From: SIG480 sp045636865 | Lineage (GTDB): Bacteria; Bacillota; Clostridia; Oscillospirales; JAAYXM01 | Assembly: GCA_045636865.1 (NCBI GenBank) | Contig: JAZTYJ010000016.1 | Span: forward strand, 1-64,000 | Length of the DNA stretch: 64,000 nucleotides | Direction of reading: 5' to 3' | Shown: positions 15,347 through 25,670 of the stretch, piece after piece | Layout: every line of letters begins with the position of its first letter | Position numbering within the stretch: the first letter of the stretch is position 1 | Notes under the pieces: model-generated | Database searches by the model: none | Told to the model about the DNA's origin: nothing | Seen by the model: only the letters and a program-made list of their open reading frames with translations | Translations under genes and position numbers: made by a program

Positions 15347-15375
15347 TTGCGGAAAGAAAAACTGTGTGATATAAT
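15347..15375 (+). promoter_or_regulatory. Promoter for addBA
   Basis: TTGCGG at 15347-15352 and TATAAT at 15370-15375 are 17 bases apart. It is divergent from and slightly overlapping in region with the hflX promoter. A leader of about 105 bases follows. Confidence 0.5.
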
Positions 15376-15485
15376 TGATAAAAAGGCATTTCCCTCAAGG
15401 AGAAGCCATAGACAGTAACTATAAATCAGCTTAAACCTATCAAACACTTGGCAAGATCATAATTTACTTTATTGGAGGTGAGGAT

Positions 15486-18400
15486 ATGCTCCATTTTGTG
15501 CTTGGCAGAATAAACAGCGGAAAAACTTCATACATCACAAATCTCATAAAAAACAGCCGCAACGCGGGTGATCTGCTGATTGTTCCGGAGCAGTTTTCAC
15601 ATACGGTTGAGCGCGAGCTTTGTAAAGTTTGCGGAAACACCGTCTCTCTCTATACGGAGGTTACAAATTTCACACGTCTTGCAACGAAGATAAAAACCTC
15701 TCTCGGCGGACTTGCCGCCTCTATCCTTTCTGATAGCGAACGCATACTTTATCTCCATTCTGCCGCAAGAGACGTTCTCTCCTCGCTCACTTCCCTTGCA
15801 GAAACTGCAAGAAACCCCGAGCGTCTGACCTCTCTTCTTGCGACGGTTGACCGCTTCAAGGCTTACGGTATAACACCTTCTCAACTCGCCTCTGTATCAG
15901 ACGACTTAAGCCCTGCGCTCTCAAAAAAGATTTCGGATATCGCTCTCATTTATGCTGCATATGAAAACCGTCTCGGCAATGATGTTTTCGACTCATACTC
16001 TGAACTTTCATTTGTCGCCGAGGCTCTTTCAGCCAGCGACCTTTTTAACGGGAAAAGTGTGTATTTTGACGGATTTTCGGGATTTACTCATCCGCAAATG
16101 CTTATAATCGAGGCTATTTTAAAATCTGCGCGCGATGTTTATATTTCTCTCGAGCTTCCCGAAAATGCCGAAAGCGGTATGGAAAACGGCATTTTTGATG
16201 CACAGCTTCTCACAAAGGCGCGACTCTCTCTTGCCGCTGAAAAATGCGGTGTGGAAATTTCCGAAATCTATATGGAAGATAAGGTTTACAGCGCATTTTC
16301 GCACCTTGACCGTGCGCTTTATGCCGATGAGGTTTCGGTTTTTGAGGATGCTGCGCCCGTTACCATCGCCTCGGCTGACAGCATTTTTGAGGAATGTGAA
16401 AAGGCGGCGGCGCATATTCTCTCTGCAGTTTCCGACGGTGCGCGCTTCCGCGATTTTTCAGTTTCCGTCTGCACGGACGAGCACATTCCCATTTGCGAGT
16501 CCGTCTTTTCAAGATATGGCATTCCGTCTTATGCCGGCACGCCTTCTCCGCTTATCTCAAATCCCATAATTTCGCTCATCGAAACGGCATTGGAATGCGC
16601 TTTCCGCGGTCTTTCGTCGGAGCTTGTCATGAATTACATAAAAACAGGTTTTTCGGGAATTTCTTCAAGAAGTCTCAATATCTTTGAAAATTATATCTAC
16701 ACGTGGTCCCCGAAAAAGTATGAATGGGAATCGAAAAAGCCATTCTCACGAAATCCGTTTGGCATCTCTGCTCCCGAAACAGATGAAAGTCGCGGGCTTC
16801 TTCGCATTATAAACCGCGTCCGCGAAAAAATTTGCACGCCCCTGACGGATCTTTCTTCTGCACTTGGAAAGAGCACCTCCGGTGAGGATCTTGCAACCGC
16901 GCTTTATGACTTTATAAACAGCATAAACCTTCCGCGGAGAATAGCGGCAGCCGCTTATATTTCGGAGGCAAACGGTAACTTTGATGAAGCGCTCCGGTAT
17001 AGCAGCATTCTCTCAATCCTTTATCAGATAATTGATACTTTAGGTAACCATACACCCGACAACCTCACCCCCGACGAGCTTTATCTTCTCTTCAGGCTCT
17101 CGGTTTCGCAATATAACCTCTCTATAATTCCGCCGACTATCGACTGCGTAAACATATCCGCAATAAATCGTGCAGACGGTGAAAAGTGTCGCCGCCGCAT
17201 AGTGCTCGGCGCAAATGACGGTGTTTTTTCGGCAGACAACCGGAACTTCGGAATCTTTTCCGAAAATGATATAAACGAGCTTTCCGATTTTGGCATAGAG
17301 CTTTCACACGGCCTTTATGAGCACGTTTTTGAAGAATGCAGAATAGTTCATCACACACTTTCATCGGCATCCGACGAGCTTTATGTAAGCTGTCTGACCG
17401 TATCCTCTCAGGGCGAAGAAATGTATGAATCGCGCGAGGTATCCCGTCTTCGTGGCATATTCCCGAACAGACCTCCCGATATGTCTGTCCTTTCTGCGCG
17501 CTCATTTGCAAAGGTTCCGTTCTTTGACGAAAGTGTTTCAAAGGGCTTTGCTGACGATATCTGGCGCGACGATAAGCACTTTTCGGAGCGACTTTCGGCA
17601 ATATACCGCAATATGAACAATCCGCGCAGTCCAATAATCAGTCGAGAAAACATAGAGGAGGCATTCGGCAGAGGCAACATCAGCTTAAGTGCAACAAAAA
17701 CCGACACCTTCTGCTCATGCCGGTATGCATATTTCTTTAAATACGGTCTTGGCGTAAGTCCGCGCATCCGCGGAGAGATTTCTCCGCTTGACACGGGAAC
17801 GCTTATGCACTACGTTCTCGAAAAAGTCCTCCCACGGCTTTCCGAAAAGAAATGCTTTTCGGACTTTGACCTTGCCGCAGAGTATTCACGCGAGGCAGTC
17901 CGCGAATTTATTACAAACTCACTTTCTGGCGCCGGCGAACTTACCGGACGTTTTGAGTTTCTTCTTGCAAACATCGAGAGCACCGTTATAAACGCGGTGT
18001 GCGACATCTGCCGAGAGATAGAAAAAAGCTCCTTCATCCCCACGGATTTTGAGCTTTCGTTCATCTACGACGGTGACCTTCCGCCGATCAAATTTTCAGG
18101 CGACGGCTATTCGGTTTCGTTCTCCGGAAAAGTCGACAGAGTCGACTCCTTCCGCGATGGAGGACAACTCTATCTCCGCCTTATCGACTACAAATCAGGA
18201 AGCAAAGCCTTTTCACTTGACGAAACGGTAAACGGAATCGGTATGCAGCTCGTCCTTTACATGCTCGCCCTTGAAGAGCTCGGAGATAAGCGATACGGCG
18301 AGCGACCGTACTCTGTCGGCGCGATGTATGTTCCGCTTATGCGTACCGCATCGGAAACCTTCGGAAAAGAAGCAACTCCGACAAAAAGACGAGGCGTTTT

Positions 18401-18767
18401 TCTTGACAACGAAGATATAATAAACGCGATGGAGCACGGCGATAAGAAAGAATTTCTGCCGTTTACGCCGCTTAAGGACGGCGGTTTTAAAAAGAGTCCG
18501 TCACTTCTTGATGAGCGATGCCTTTCAATATTGAAGGAAAGAATGCGCGATAACCTTCTCCGCATAGGTAAAGATCTATCCTGCGGTGAGATTTCTCCGA
18601 ATCCCTATCGCCATTCAAATTCCTGCTCCTGCGACAATTGTGATTACAAGAGCATCTGCGCGTTTGACGAGGAACGCGGAGGCGACCTTGCGCGTGAGCT
18701 TTTTGAGGTGCGAGCAGACGAGCTTTTCGGATTTGTAAATGAAAAAAACGAGGAGGGTGAGCAATGA
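15486..18767 (+). CDS. addB: ATP-dependent helicase/deoxyribonuclease subunit B
   Basis: 1093 aa subunit of the AddAB double-strand-break processing enzyme. The N-terminal P-loop GRINSGKTS begins at about residue 7. The C-terminal nuclease domain carries the DYKSG motif. Four cysteines of the Fe-S cluster are visible as one near CSCRYAYFFKYG and three in CSCDNCDYKSIC close to the end. AddB locates Chi and cuts the 5' strand. TTGGAGGTGAGG precedes the ATG. The stop overlaps the addA start by four bases (ATGA), so the two subunits are translationally coupled. Confidence 0.95.
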   Translation: MLHFVLGRINSGKTSYITNLIKNSRNAGDLLIVPEQFSHTVERELCKVCGNTVSLYTEVTNFTRLATKIKTSLGGLAASILSDSERILYLHSAARDVLSSLTSLAETARNPERLTSLLATVDRFKAYGITPSQLASVSDDLSPALSKKISDIALIYAAYENRLGNDVFDSYSELSFVAEALSASDLFNGKSVYFDGFSGFTHPQMLIIEAILKSARDVYISLELPENAESGMENGIFDAQLLTKARLSLAAEKCGVEISEIYMEDKVYSAFSHLDRALYADEVSVFEDAAPVTIASADSIFEECEKAAAHILSAVSDGARFRDFSVSVCTDEHIPICESVFSRYGIPSYAGTPSPLISNPIISLIETALECAFRGLSSELVMNYIKTGFSGISSRSLNIFENYIYTWSPKKYEWESKKPFSRNPFGISAPETDESRGLLRIINRVREKICTPLTDLSSALGKSTSGEDLATALYDFINSINLPRRIAAAAYISEANGNFDEALRYSSILSILYQIIDTLGNHTPDNLTPDELYLLFRLSVSQYNLSIIPPTIDCVNISAINRADGEKCRRRIVLGANDGVFSADNRNFGIFSENDINELSDFGIELSHGLYEHVFEECRIVHHTLSSASDELYVSCLTVSSQGEEMYESREVSRLRGIFPNRPPDMSVLSARSFAKVPFFDESVSKGFADDIWRDDKHFSERLSAIYRNMNNPRSPIISRENIEEAFGRGNISLSATKTDTFCSCRYAYFFKYGLGVSPRIRGEISPLDTGTLMHYVLEKVLPRLSEKKCFSDFDLAAEYSREAVREFITNSLSGAGELTGRFEFLLANIESTVINAVCDICREIEKSSFIPTDFELSFIYDGDLPPIKFSGDGYSVSFSGKVDRVDSFRDGGQLYLRLIDYKSGSKAFSLDETVNGIGMQLVLYMLALEELGDKRYGERPYSVGAMYVPLMRTASETFGKEATPTKRRGVFLDNEDIINAMEHGDKKEFLPFTPLKDGGFKKSPSLLDERCLSILKERMRDNLLRIGKDLSCGEISPNPYRHSNSCSCDNCDYKSICAFDEERGGDLARELFEVRADELFGFVNEKNEEGEQ

Positions 18768-21700
18768 GCAAAGTAGTATGGACTGATGATCAGCAAAAAG
18801 CTATTGATGCGCGCGGAAGCTCGCTTCTCGTTTCGGCGGCGGCAGGCAGCGGAAAAACCGCGGTTTTAGTCGAGCGTCTCATACAGCGTATCACCTGCGA
18901 GGAACTTGATGTCACGCAATTTCTCATAATCACCTATACGAAGGCGGCGGCATCACAGCTTCGCAAAAAAGTCACCGAGGCCCTTTATAAATGCCTTGAA
19001 AAAAAGCCGGGAGACCGGCATCTGCAACGTCAGGTTGCGCTTTGTCAGGGTGCAAAAATCTCAACGGTGCATTCATTCTGTTCGTGGGTTCTCAAAAACT
19101 ACGGCCAGTCTGACATCGTTCCGCCCGGCTTCAGAATTTTTGAAGAGGCGGAGAGCACTCTTATATTAAAAGATCTTTTAAATGAGCTTATTGACGAAAA
19201 GTATGAGGAGCGGGACCCTTCATTTCTCGCTCTTGCGCGCTATATGTCAAACGGCAAAAGTGACTCTCTTCTCTTCTCAAGCATCCTTCTTCTTATGACA
19301 AAAAGCCGAAGCCACCCATTTCCCGAAAAGTGGCTTATGTCGCTTGCGGATGCATATGACAGCTCAGAAGTTTCTTCGTTTGAGGAAACCGTCTGGGGAC
19401 GTGAAATCTTGAATTCCGTCAAAAAATCCATCTCAGCCTGTCTTGAGATGCTCTCGGCACTCGCCGACGACCTCGAGATTACATCCGAGCTTGAGGCAAA
19501 ATACGATGAGCGGATACGGGAAGCAAAAATGCTCCTTGAAGGCTGTTTTTCAGACGATTGGGATACGCTCTTTAAGAACGTTTCATCCTTCTCACTCAGG
19601 AATCTCCCTCCTTCCACAAAGGCTGCAGACAAAACTTTCCCGAACCGCATATCATCTGTTTTCAGATACATGCGCGAAACTATATCGGGAAAGAAGGGCT
19701 GTGCAAACAAGATGCAGTCCGAAAGTGCTGTTCTTTTCGCGGAAATGGATGCAATCTGCCCGATTGTCAGAACACTCGCTACTCTCTCCGCCGAGCTTTT
19801 AAGGCGTTTTTCTGCCGAAAAGCTCCGTCGCGGTGGGCTTGACTACTCTGACCTTGAGCATCTGTGCATTGAGCTTCTCGTTGATGATTATGATGCGGAA
19901 AACGATATTTTAACGCCTAGTGAAATCGGTTTTGAGGTTTCAAAGAATTTCACGGAAATTCTGCTCGACGAATTTCAGGACAGCAACATAATTCAGGATG
20001 TTATCTTCCGTGCGGTTTCAAAGGAAGAGAAGAACATCGTTATGGTCGGCGATGTTAAGCAGTCAATATATGGCTTCCGCCTTGCAGACCCGTCGATATT
20101 TATGAAAAAGTACAAGACCTTCAAGCGCCCTGACGTTGCAGAGGGCGACGAGCCAAGATGCATAACGCTCTCGAAAAACTTCAGATCACGCCCTGAAATC
20201 CTTCATTTTGCAAACGACCTCTTCTCCCACGTTATGAGCGAAAATCTTGGTGGAGTTGACTACACTCGCGACCACCACCTCATTGAGCGCGACAACTGGG
20301 AACCTCGCGACGGTATGGAATGTGAATTCTGCCTTGTAAACTATTCACGCGACGAGGAAAAGGGAGCGGAGGCTGAAGCAAGATTTACCGCAAACAAAAT
20401 TTCAGAGCTTGTTAAGAGCGGTTTTGAAGTTACCGAGAAATCAGGTGGGAAACGACCGTGCAGATACAGCGACTTTGCAGTTTTATTCCGCTCGGCAAGT
20501 ACACTTTCGCCGTGTTATGAGCGCGAGTTTGCGCGACTCGGCATCCCCTATATTTCCGCAAAACAAGGCGGCGTTTTGCAGAAGAGCGAGATTTCCGCAA
20601 TCGTTTCATTCCTTTCGGTAATTGATAACCCGACCTCCGACATTCCGCTTCTTGCAGTGCTTAAATCTCCGCTTTTTGCATTCTCGGCAGACGACCTTTG
20701 CGAGATAAAGCGCGAGAGGAAGAGCAATTTCTATTATGCTTTAGAATCTCTTTCAAGCGGCGATGAGAAGATATCCTTAAAATGCCGCGAATTTTTAAGT
20801 CTTTTAAAGACTTTGCGCACACTTTCTCGCGGAATGAGCGCAAGCGCGCTCATCTGGGAGATATACAACAGAACAAACGCGCTCGGAATGTTCGGCGCAC
20901 TCCCCTACGGTGAGGAGCGCCAGCGAAATCTCCTTGAGTTTTACCGCGCGGCAGAAAACTTTGAAGGCCTCGGATACCGCGGTCTTTACAGGTTCATTTC
21001 GCATATCTCACGCCTTTCCGAAAACGGCGGTGACATCCCTGCACCCCATTCGCACAACGCAGATGCGGTTACCTTTATGACAATGCACAAGTCAAAAGGT
21101 CTTGAGTTTCCTGTTGTTTTCATTTCAAATGCAATCCGGAGTTTTAACAGCGACGATATAAAATCCCCCGTTCTTGTTCATTCGGAGCTTGGTGTCGGAA
21201 TGACTTACCGCGATCCTTCTCTGGGCGTTGAGCTCTCGTCTGTTATGAGAAATGCAATCGCAGCAAGAATACGCGCCGAACAAAAGAGCGAAGAGATGCG
21301 ACTTCTTTACGTTGCGCTTACGCGCGCGATTGAGAAGATGTATATAACCGCATCGTTTGAAAACCTTGAGAAAACGCTCTCAACCGTTGTATCAGAGCAT
21401 CCGTACCCGAGTCTCGATACCATAGAGCTCGATATGAGAAACGATGCGCAGCTCTGGTTTTTTCTCCCGCTTATACGCTCCTTCTGCGGGCAGAAGTTTT
21501 TAAGACAAATGCAGATACACGCAAACGGAATCTATGATCTCTCCGGACTTTTGCCGTATGTGGTGGATGCTGATGAGATACCTGTCTGTGACGAAGAAGA
21601 AATTCATAGGGCGCCCGTTTCCGAAGTTGTTGTGCCGCAGTTTGTTTTATATCCTCACCAATCTGCTACGCAATCGCGCTCGAAGATTACCGCAACAAGC

Positions 21701-22288
21701 CTCGGCTCGCTTGTTGCACACGACAGACCTGTAACGCGCAAAAGAGCTATGCGTCCGACGTTTATGCGAGAGAAATCACTCTCACCGTCAGAGCGCGGAA
21801 TCGCACTCCATATGGCTATGCAATTTGCGGATTTTTCAAAATGCGAAACTCCGGACGGTGCAAAGGCAGAGCTTTCGCGGCTTTGTGATGAGAAGTTTCT
21901 CACAAAGGCTCAGATTGATTCGATAGATGAAAGCCGCATATCCGCGTTTGTCACATCAGAAACAGGTCGCGCAATGATGACGGCAGACAAGGTTTTCAGG
22001 GAGTTTAAATTCTCCGTTTTGCTTCCTGCAGATGAGATTTTGTCAGACGACACACTCGCGGGTGAGGAGGTTCTTCTTCAGGGTGTTATCGATATGTATT
22101 TTGAAAAGGACGGAAAGATTACCATCGTCGATTTCAAAACAGACCGACACCGCCCCGAGGGTGAAACGCTTGAGAAATACACCGCACAGCTTCATGCCTA
22201 TAAGCGCGCGCTTTTTGAAATGACGGGAAAAGAAGCAGACACGCTCATTCTCTATCTTGCAAACCACAACGACTGTATTGAGGTTTAG
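18764..22288 (+). CDS. addA: ATP-dependent helicase/nuclease subunit A
   Basis: 1174 aa UvrD-like helicase with a C-terminal RecB-type nuclease. Walker A is SAAAGSGKTAVLVERL at about residues 23-38. The DEFQDSN Walker B lies near 405, the helicase motif VKQSIYGFR near 430, MTMHKSKGLEFPVVF near 770 and LLYVALTRA near 847. The nuclease motifs GVIDMYFE and IVDFKTDRHRP are near the end. It drives unwinding and 3'-strand cutting for RecA loading. Gene order addB-addA is the standard Firmicute arrangement. A bidirectional terminator follows. Confidence 0.96.
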   Translation: MSKVVWTDDQQKAIDARGSSLLVSAAAGSGKTAVLVERLIQRITCEELDVTQFLIITYTKAAASQLRKKVTEALYKCLEKKPGDRHLQRQVALCQGAKISTVHSFCSWVLKNYGQSDIVPPGFRIFEEAESTLILKDLLNELIDEKYEERDPSFLALARYMSNGKSDSLLFSSILLLMTKSRSHPFPEKWLMSLADAYDSSEVSSFEETVWGREILNSVKKSISACLEMLSALADDLEITSELEAKYDERIREAKMLLEGCFSDDWDTLFKNVSSFSLRNLPPSTKAADKTFPNRISSVFRYMRETISGKKGCANKMQSESAVLFAEMDAICPIVRTLATLSAELLRRFSAEKLRRGGLDYSDLEHLCIELLVDDYDAENDILTPSEIGFEVSKNFTEILLDEFQDSNIIQDVIFRAVSKEEKNIVMVGDVKQSIYGFRLADPSIFMKKYKTFKRPDVAEGDEPRCITLSKNFRSRPEILHFANDLFSHVMSENLGGVDYTRDHHLIERDNWEPRDGMECEFCLVNYSRDEEKGAEAEARFTANKISELVKSGFEVTEKSGGKRPCRYSDFAVLFRSASTLSPCYEREFARLGIPYISAKQGGVLQKSEISAIVSFLSVIDNPTSDIPLLAVLKSPLFAFSADDLCEIKRERKSNFYYALESLSSGDEKISLKCREFLSLLKTLRTLSRGMSASALIWEIYNRTNALGMFGALPYGEERQRNLLEFYRAAENFEGLGYRGLYRFISHISRLSENGGDIPAPHSHNADAVTFMTMHKSKGLEFPVVFISNAIRSFNSDDIKSPVLVHSELGVGMTYRDPSLGVELSSVMRNAIAARIRAEQKSEEMRLLYVALTRAIEKMYITASFENLEKTLSTVVSEHPYPSLDTIELDMRNDAQLWFFLPLIRSFCGQKFLRQMQIHANGIYDLSGLLPYVVDADEIPVCDEEEIHRAPVSEVVVPQFVLYPHQSATQSRSKITATSLGSLVAHDRPVTRKRAMRPTFMREKSLSPSERGIALHMAMQFADFSKCETPDGAKAELSRLCDEKFLTKAQIDSIDESRISAFVTSETGRAMMTADKVFREFKFSVLLPADEILSDDTLAGEEVLLQGVIDMYFEKDGKITIVDFKTDRHRPEGETLEKYTAQLHAYKRALFEMTGKEADTLILYLANHNDCIEV

Positions 22289-22290
22289 AA

Positions 22291-22318
22291 AAAAGACACA
22301 GCATATGCTGTGTCTTTT
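22291..22318. terminator. Bidirectional terminator between addA and the deacetylase
   Basis: AAAAGACACAGCA / TGCTGTGTCTTTT forms a perfect 13-bp stem with A-run and T-run flanks, so it serves the converging transcripts from both sides. It is the first clear terminator on the minus strand after the long V-ATPase run. Confidence 0.85.
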
Positions 22319-23677
22319 TTATTTCATTATACAACGGCGGATGTGATAAAAGGCGTCTTTTCTCAAAACTGCACCTTTCTTTACATCGCACTTGTAATCA
22401 GGATTGATTTTCTGCAGAAATTCGCAGAAAAGCTTATCTGAAACGACGGTTTTGAAAGTAAGTTTCTTTTTGTTTTCTTTGTCGATAAGACCAAGCTCTG
22501 CCGCGTGGCAGAACGCGATGAAGTACGGATGCTTTTCCGAAATGCCGTATTTCTTAACCGCGCGATAAGGAAGATTTTTCGTGTCATATTTTGAGTCAAC
22601 AAACTCACGATATAATTTGAGCACACCTTCCGGCGGCGTGCAGATGGTTACAAGCTCGCCGAATGTGAGCTTTCGCTCGGGCTTTAGAGTGTTATTTTTA
22701 TAAGCTACGGTGTATCCTTTGCTTGCAAGATATGTCGCATCTTCGTTTTCGCAGTCTTCAAACGCTGACTTTTCAAGAAGCTCGGATACCGAAACAACCT
22801 TGTATCCGTACTCTTTTAAAATTTCAAGCTGGCGCGGAAGAGCCTCTGCAACGGGCGTATGGCGTGACATACTGTATCCGTCTTTCTGGAAGATTATCTG
22901 ACCGTTGAGTGCATCCGGATTTTCGGAAAGCACCGTGCGAATCGGCTCGACCATCTTCTCAACGTCCTTTTCCGTATCTCCGCACGACGGAAGCCAGCCT
23001 CCTCCGTCAAAGCTTGCCGCCATATAGTTATATCCTGCGTATCTGTATGCATCATACGATGTTTTTCCGTCGGGAATCTTGTCAACATAATGCGGCGGAC
23101 GTGCAAGACGCATCTTATAACCGTGCTCCGAGAGCATAAGATTATCAAGCTCCATAGCATCTGAAACTACCTCGTGAATGTTTGAAAAGCACGCTCTCGC
23201 GCCGTAGATAAGTTTCATCTTGCCAAACAGGATATGGCGGTATCCGTGGTTTGAAATTTCATGTCCGTCCGAGAGAAGCTTCCTGATGAGGTCAGGGCGA
23301 TTCTTTGCGCCTGCGCGGGTATCCTTATTTATATCGGGATAGTGGTCATACTTCACTCCGCCCCAGGTGAAGAAGCCCTCCTCCCCTGCTTCGTCGGGAT
23401 AGTTGTATTCAGTTGTGCCGATGACGTCAAACGTTCCGTGCGCGCCATACTCGCGCATAACGCGAAGAAGCTCCTCGGTAAGCCCAAGCTCTGACACCTT
23501 CGGATTTGTCTCAATGTCCGACGGGCCATCGTCAAACGTCATTGCGCAAAGTCGCTCACCTTTTATCGGATAAACTCTTTCGATCCGACGCACAGGGGTA
23601 ATGTATTTGCAGTCGCGGCTCTTTTTATATTCGCGGATTTTGTGCTTAAGCGCTCTTGCAAGCTCATAAATAATCAT
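22319..23677 (-). CDS. Polysaccharide deacetylase (NodB-like) with C-terminal extension
   Basis: 452 aa. The NodB domain occupies roughly residues 40-310, with MTFDDGPSD at about 46-54, the metal-binding HEISNHGYRH, RPPHYVDK, and a late sequence VSVSELLEK. There is a long insertion after TFDDG (GVKYDHYPDINKD region). The C-terminal 140 residues contain S-layer-like or uncharacterised repeats and end in a basic tail. No signal peptide is visible, which is unusual for a wall-acting deacetylase and suggests an intracellular substrate or a non-classical route. It overlaps the PHP gene by four bases and is the last gene of the ATP-grasp/PHP/deacetylase triad. Confidence 0.82.
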   Translation of the reverse strand: MIIYELARALKHKIREYKKSRDCKYITPVRRIERVYPIKGERLCAMTFDDGPSDIETNPKVSELGLTEELLRVMREYGAHGTFDVIGTTEYNYPDEAGEEGFFTWGGVKYDHYPDINKDTRAGAKNRPDLIRKLLSDGHEISNHGYRHILFGKMKLIYGARACFSNIHEVVSDAMELDNLMLSEHGYKMRLARPPHYVDKIPDGKTSYDAYRYAGYNYMAASFDGGGWLPSCGDTEKDVEKMVEPIRTVLSENPDALNGQIIFQKDGYSMSRHTPVAEALPRQLEILKEYGYKVVSVSELLEKSAFEDCENEDATYLASKGYTVAYKNNTLKPERKLTFGELVTICTPPEGVLKLYREFVDSKYDTKNLPYRAVKKYGISEKHPYFIAFCHAAELGLIDKENKKKLTFKTVVSDKLFCEFLQKINPDYKCDVKKGAVLRKDAFYHIRRCIMK

Positions 23678-24450
23678 TTTTCAACCCCCATTACGTATTC
23701 CTGCTTCTCTTTTCCGAAAAGAAGATTTTTAATAAAAAGATATATCTCAAGCACTATGCTTTTTAAATATCTCTTTGGTAATTTTCTCTTTATATAGCTT
23801 TTTCTTTTCACTTTTAAAACAGTGTGCGCGGATGAATATCCGCCGTATGCTTTGCCGCGACCTGCAAGAAGCTCGCGCTTTAACCTTTCTTCAAAACCGG
23901 GTGAATTGATCTCGTTTTTTGAAAGTGAGCATTCAAAATATGCTTTTCCAAGCTCCTCTTTTGAATGGGCATCGCTACCTGCCGAAAACGGTAAGCTTTT
24001 TTCCCGACATAGCTCCTGTGCACGTTTGTTCGGAGCTTTGTTTCTTGAATGGACAATTCGCGCATTGAACGCTTCAACACCGTCGATTTTCTCCCAGAAT
24101 TCTTCGGTGCGCGAAACTTCTGGTGAATATGGGTGTGCCGCGAAAACGAGCGCGCCGTCGTTATGGGCAAGTTCGACTACCTCGCGCCAGTCATAGACGC
24201 CTTTTTCGTTCTTTTTCATCTTTTTGCAGATGTCGCTCTTTAAGAAATACGTGAGCAAATGACCTGCATCGGATGAGATTTCACACGCGGGAATTATGTA
24301 TAAATCGTCGCTTTCTATCTTCTGAAAAACATTGTGGTTTGTAACCGCAACACCGTCAATACCTGCTCTTTTTGCCTCTCTTAAGAGCTCCCCGGGTGTG
24401 AGAAGCGAGTCGGCTGATGCGGTTGTATGAACGTGTAAATCAAATTTCAT
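23674..24450 (-). CDS. PHP-domain metal-dependent phosphoesterase
   Basis: 258 aa. The metal-site motifs of the PHP family are clear: DLHVHTTASADS at residues 4-15, VTNHNVF near 36, and late AGSDAHSKEELG near 157. It resembles the YciV/TrpH type that hydrolyses phosphomonoesters or short nucleotides, with a basic C-terminal tail (VKRKSYIKRKLPKRYLKS) ending in a short hydrophobic patch that could touch the membrane. It starts five bases after the ATP-grasp stop, with GTGAGG upstream, and its stop overlaps the deacetylase start. Confidence 0.85.
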   Translation of the reverse strand: MKFDLHVHTTASADSLLTPGELLREAKRAGIDGVAVTNHNVFQKIESDDLYIIPACEISSDAGHLLTYFLKSDICKKMKKNEKGVYDWREVVELAHNDGALVFAAHPYSPEVSRTEEFWEKIDGVEAFNARIVHSRNKAPNKRAQELCREKSLPFSAGSDAHSKEELGKAYFECSLSKNEINSPGFEERLKRELLAGRGKAYGGYSSAHTVLKVKRKSYIKRKLPKRYLKSIVLEIYLFIKNLLFGKEKQEYVMGVEK

Positions 24451-24455
24451 ACCTG

Positions 24456-25649
24456 CTACCTCACAATGCTGTCGGTCTTCTTAAGTGCCTGCAAAAGATA
24501 ACGGACAGATGACCTTACATCACGGATATCAAGAACTCCGTCTGATATTCTCGGATTTAAAAGCCCTGCAAAGAACGAGAGCGCAAACGAAAGCTTCTTA
24601 TCGCTCCGTTTAAGGTATGACGGAAATGCAAGTATATCCTGCAGGATAAAGCGCATTTTGTGCCCAACCTTATAATTCGGAGTAAAGCTTTCAAACGGTT
24701 CTGAAACCTCGCCGCGCGCACCGCGGTACATCGCATAAGCAATGTTGCAGCCTGAATTCGGCGCGAGAGCGGAGCTTCCCCAGAATCTCGGATTTATTTC
24801 CATAAGGTAGAAGCCGTCTTTTTCGTTTCCTTTAAACTCGACCATCGCAACACCTTCCCACTTAAGTGCACGGAGAAGGTTGATTGCGTGCTTTGCAAGG
24901 TCTGGGAGATTTGCGCTTTCGCAGAAGCACGACGGTCCGCCCGATGACGGATATTCGCGGATTCGTCTGTGGCAGAATATCTCAAGCGGCTCGGAATTTT
25001 TTCCGAAAACAGCAGAAACCCCACAGCCGTCACCCGTGATATACTGCTGAACCAGCACCGCTTCGCCGTATGCGGCAAAGCGCGGGTATTTTTCAAGAAA
25101 CTCGTCTTTTGTTTTTACTATTGCATAACGCTCGTCGGGAGAGAGCCCAAACATCTCACCGCGCGCAAGCTTAATCACCGTGGGATACGGAATCCTTTCC
25201 GCAAGCTCATTAACCGTTTCATTTTCTCCTATAAACGTCGTTTCGGGAACGGGGATGCCGAGCTCTTTTGCAAATGGGATGAGGCGCGCCTTATCATTTG
25301 CAAGCAAAATTGACTCATACGGTGGAAGGAGCGCATCTGCAAAGGATGAAACCTCGTCGCGACGTCTTGACAACTCTATGAGAGTATTTATTCCCACAGG
25401 TATAATGACAGGGCGCTCTCCGCAATTTTCGGACAGCGCCTGAAGCTCCTCCATAAACTCCTGCGGATTTTCGCAAGGGTCGGAGAGCCTTTCATTCCGT
25501 ATTGAATATCCGGAGTAAAAGCCGAGTGCCGATTTTTCGCTACACGACTTTCTTTCCGTACATACGACAGGGATGTTCTGTCTTCCGAGCGATCTTATGA
25601 CCGAAAGACTCATACGGTATCTGACATCTGTAACAATGGCCTTGTTCAC
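24456..25649 (-). CDS. ATP-grasp domain carboxylate ligase of unknown substrate
   Basis: 397 aa starting at GTG 25649 after GGGGGAG. The N-terminal pre-ATP-grasp domain begins VTDVRYRMSLSVIRSLGRQ. ATP-grasp follows with YPTVIKLARGEMFG (phosphate-binding lysine and glycine loop near 155), VLVQQYITGDGCG near 197 and the Mg-binding LMEINPRFWGSSALAP near 285. The family joins a carboxylate to an amine or thiol nucleophile through an acyl phosphate, and the closest look is to carbamoyl-phosphate-synthase-like ligases used in cell-envelope or natural-product modification. It is 21 bases downstream of V-ATPase subunit D with no terminator between. Confidence 0.83.
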   Translation of the reverse strand: MNKAIVTDVRYRMSLSVIRSLGRQNIPVVCTERKSCSEKSALGFYSGYSIRNERLSDPCENPQEFMEELQALSENCGERPVIIPVGINTLIELSRRRDEVSSFADALLPPYESILLANDKARLIPFAKELGIPVPETTFIGENETVNELAERIPYPTVIKLARGEMFGLSPDERYAIVKTKDEFLEKYPRFAAYGEAVLVQQYITGDGCGVSAVFGKNSEPLEIFCHRRIREYPSSGGPSCFCESANLPDLAKHAINLLRALKWEGVAMVEFKGNEKDGFYLMEINPRFWGSSALAPNSGCNIAYAMYRGARGEVSEPFESFTPNYKVGHKMRFILQDILAFPSYLKRSDKKLSFALSFFAGLLNPRISDGVLDIRDVRSSVRYLLQALKKTDSIVR

Positions 25650-25670
25650 GACAGATTCACTCCCCCATCT

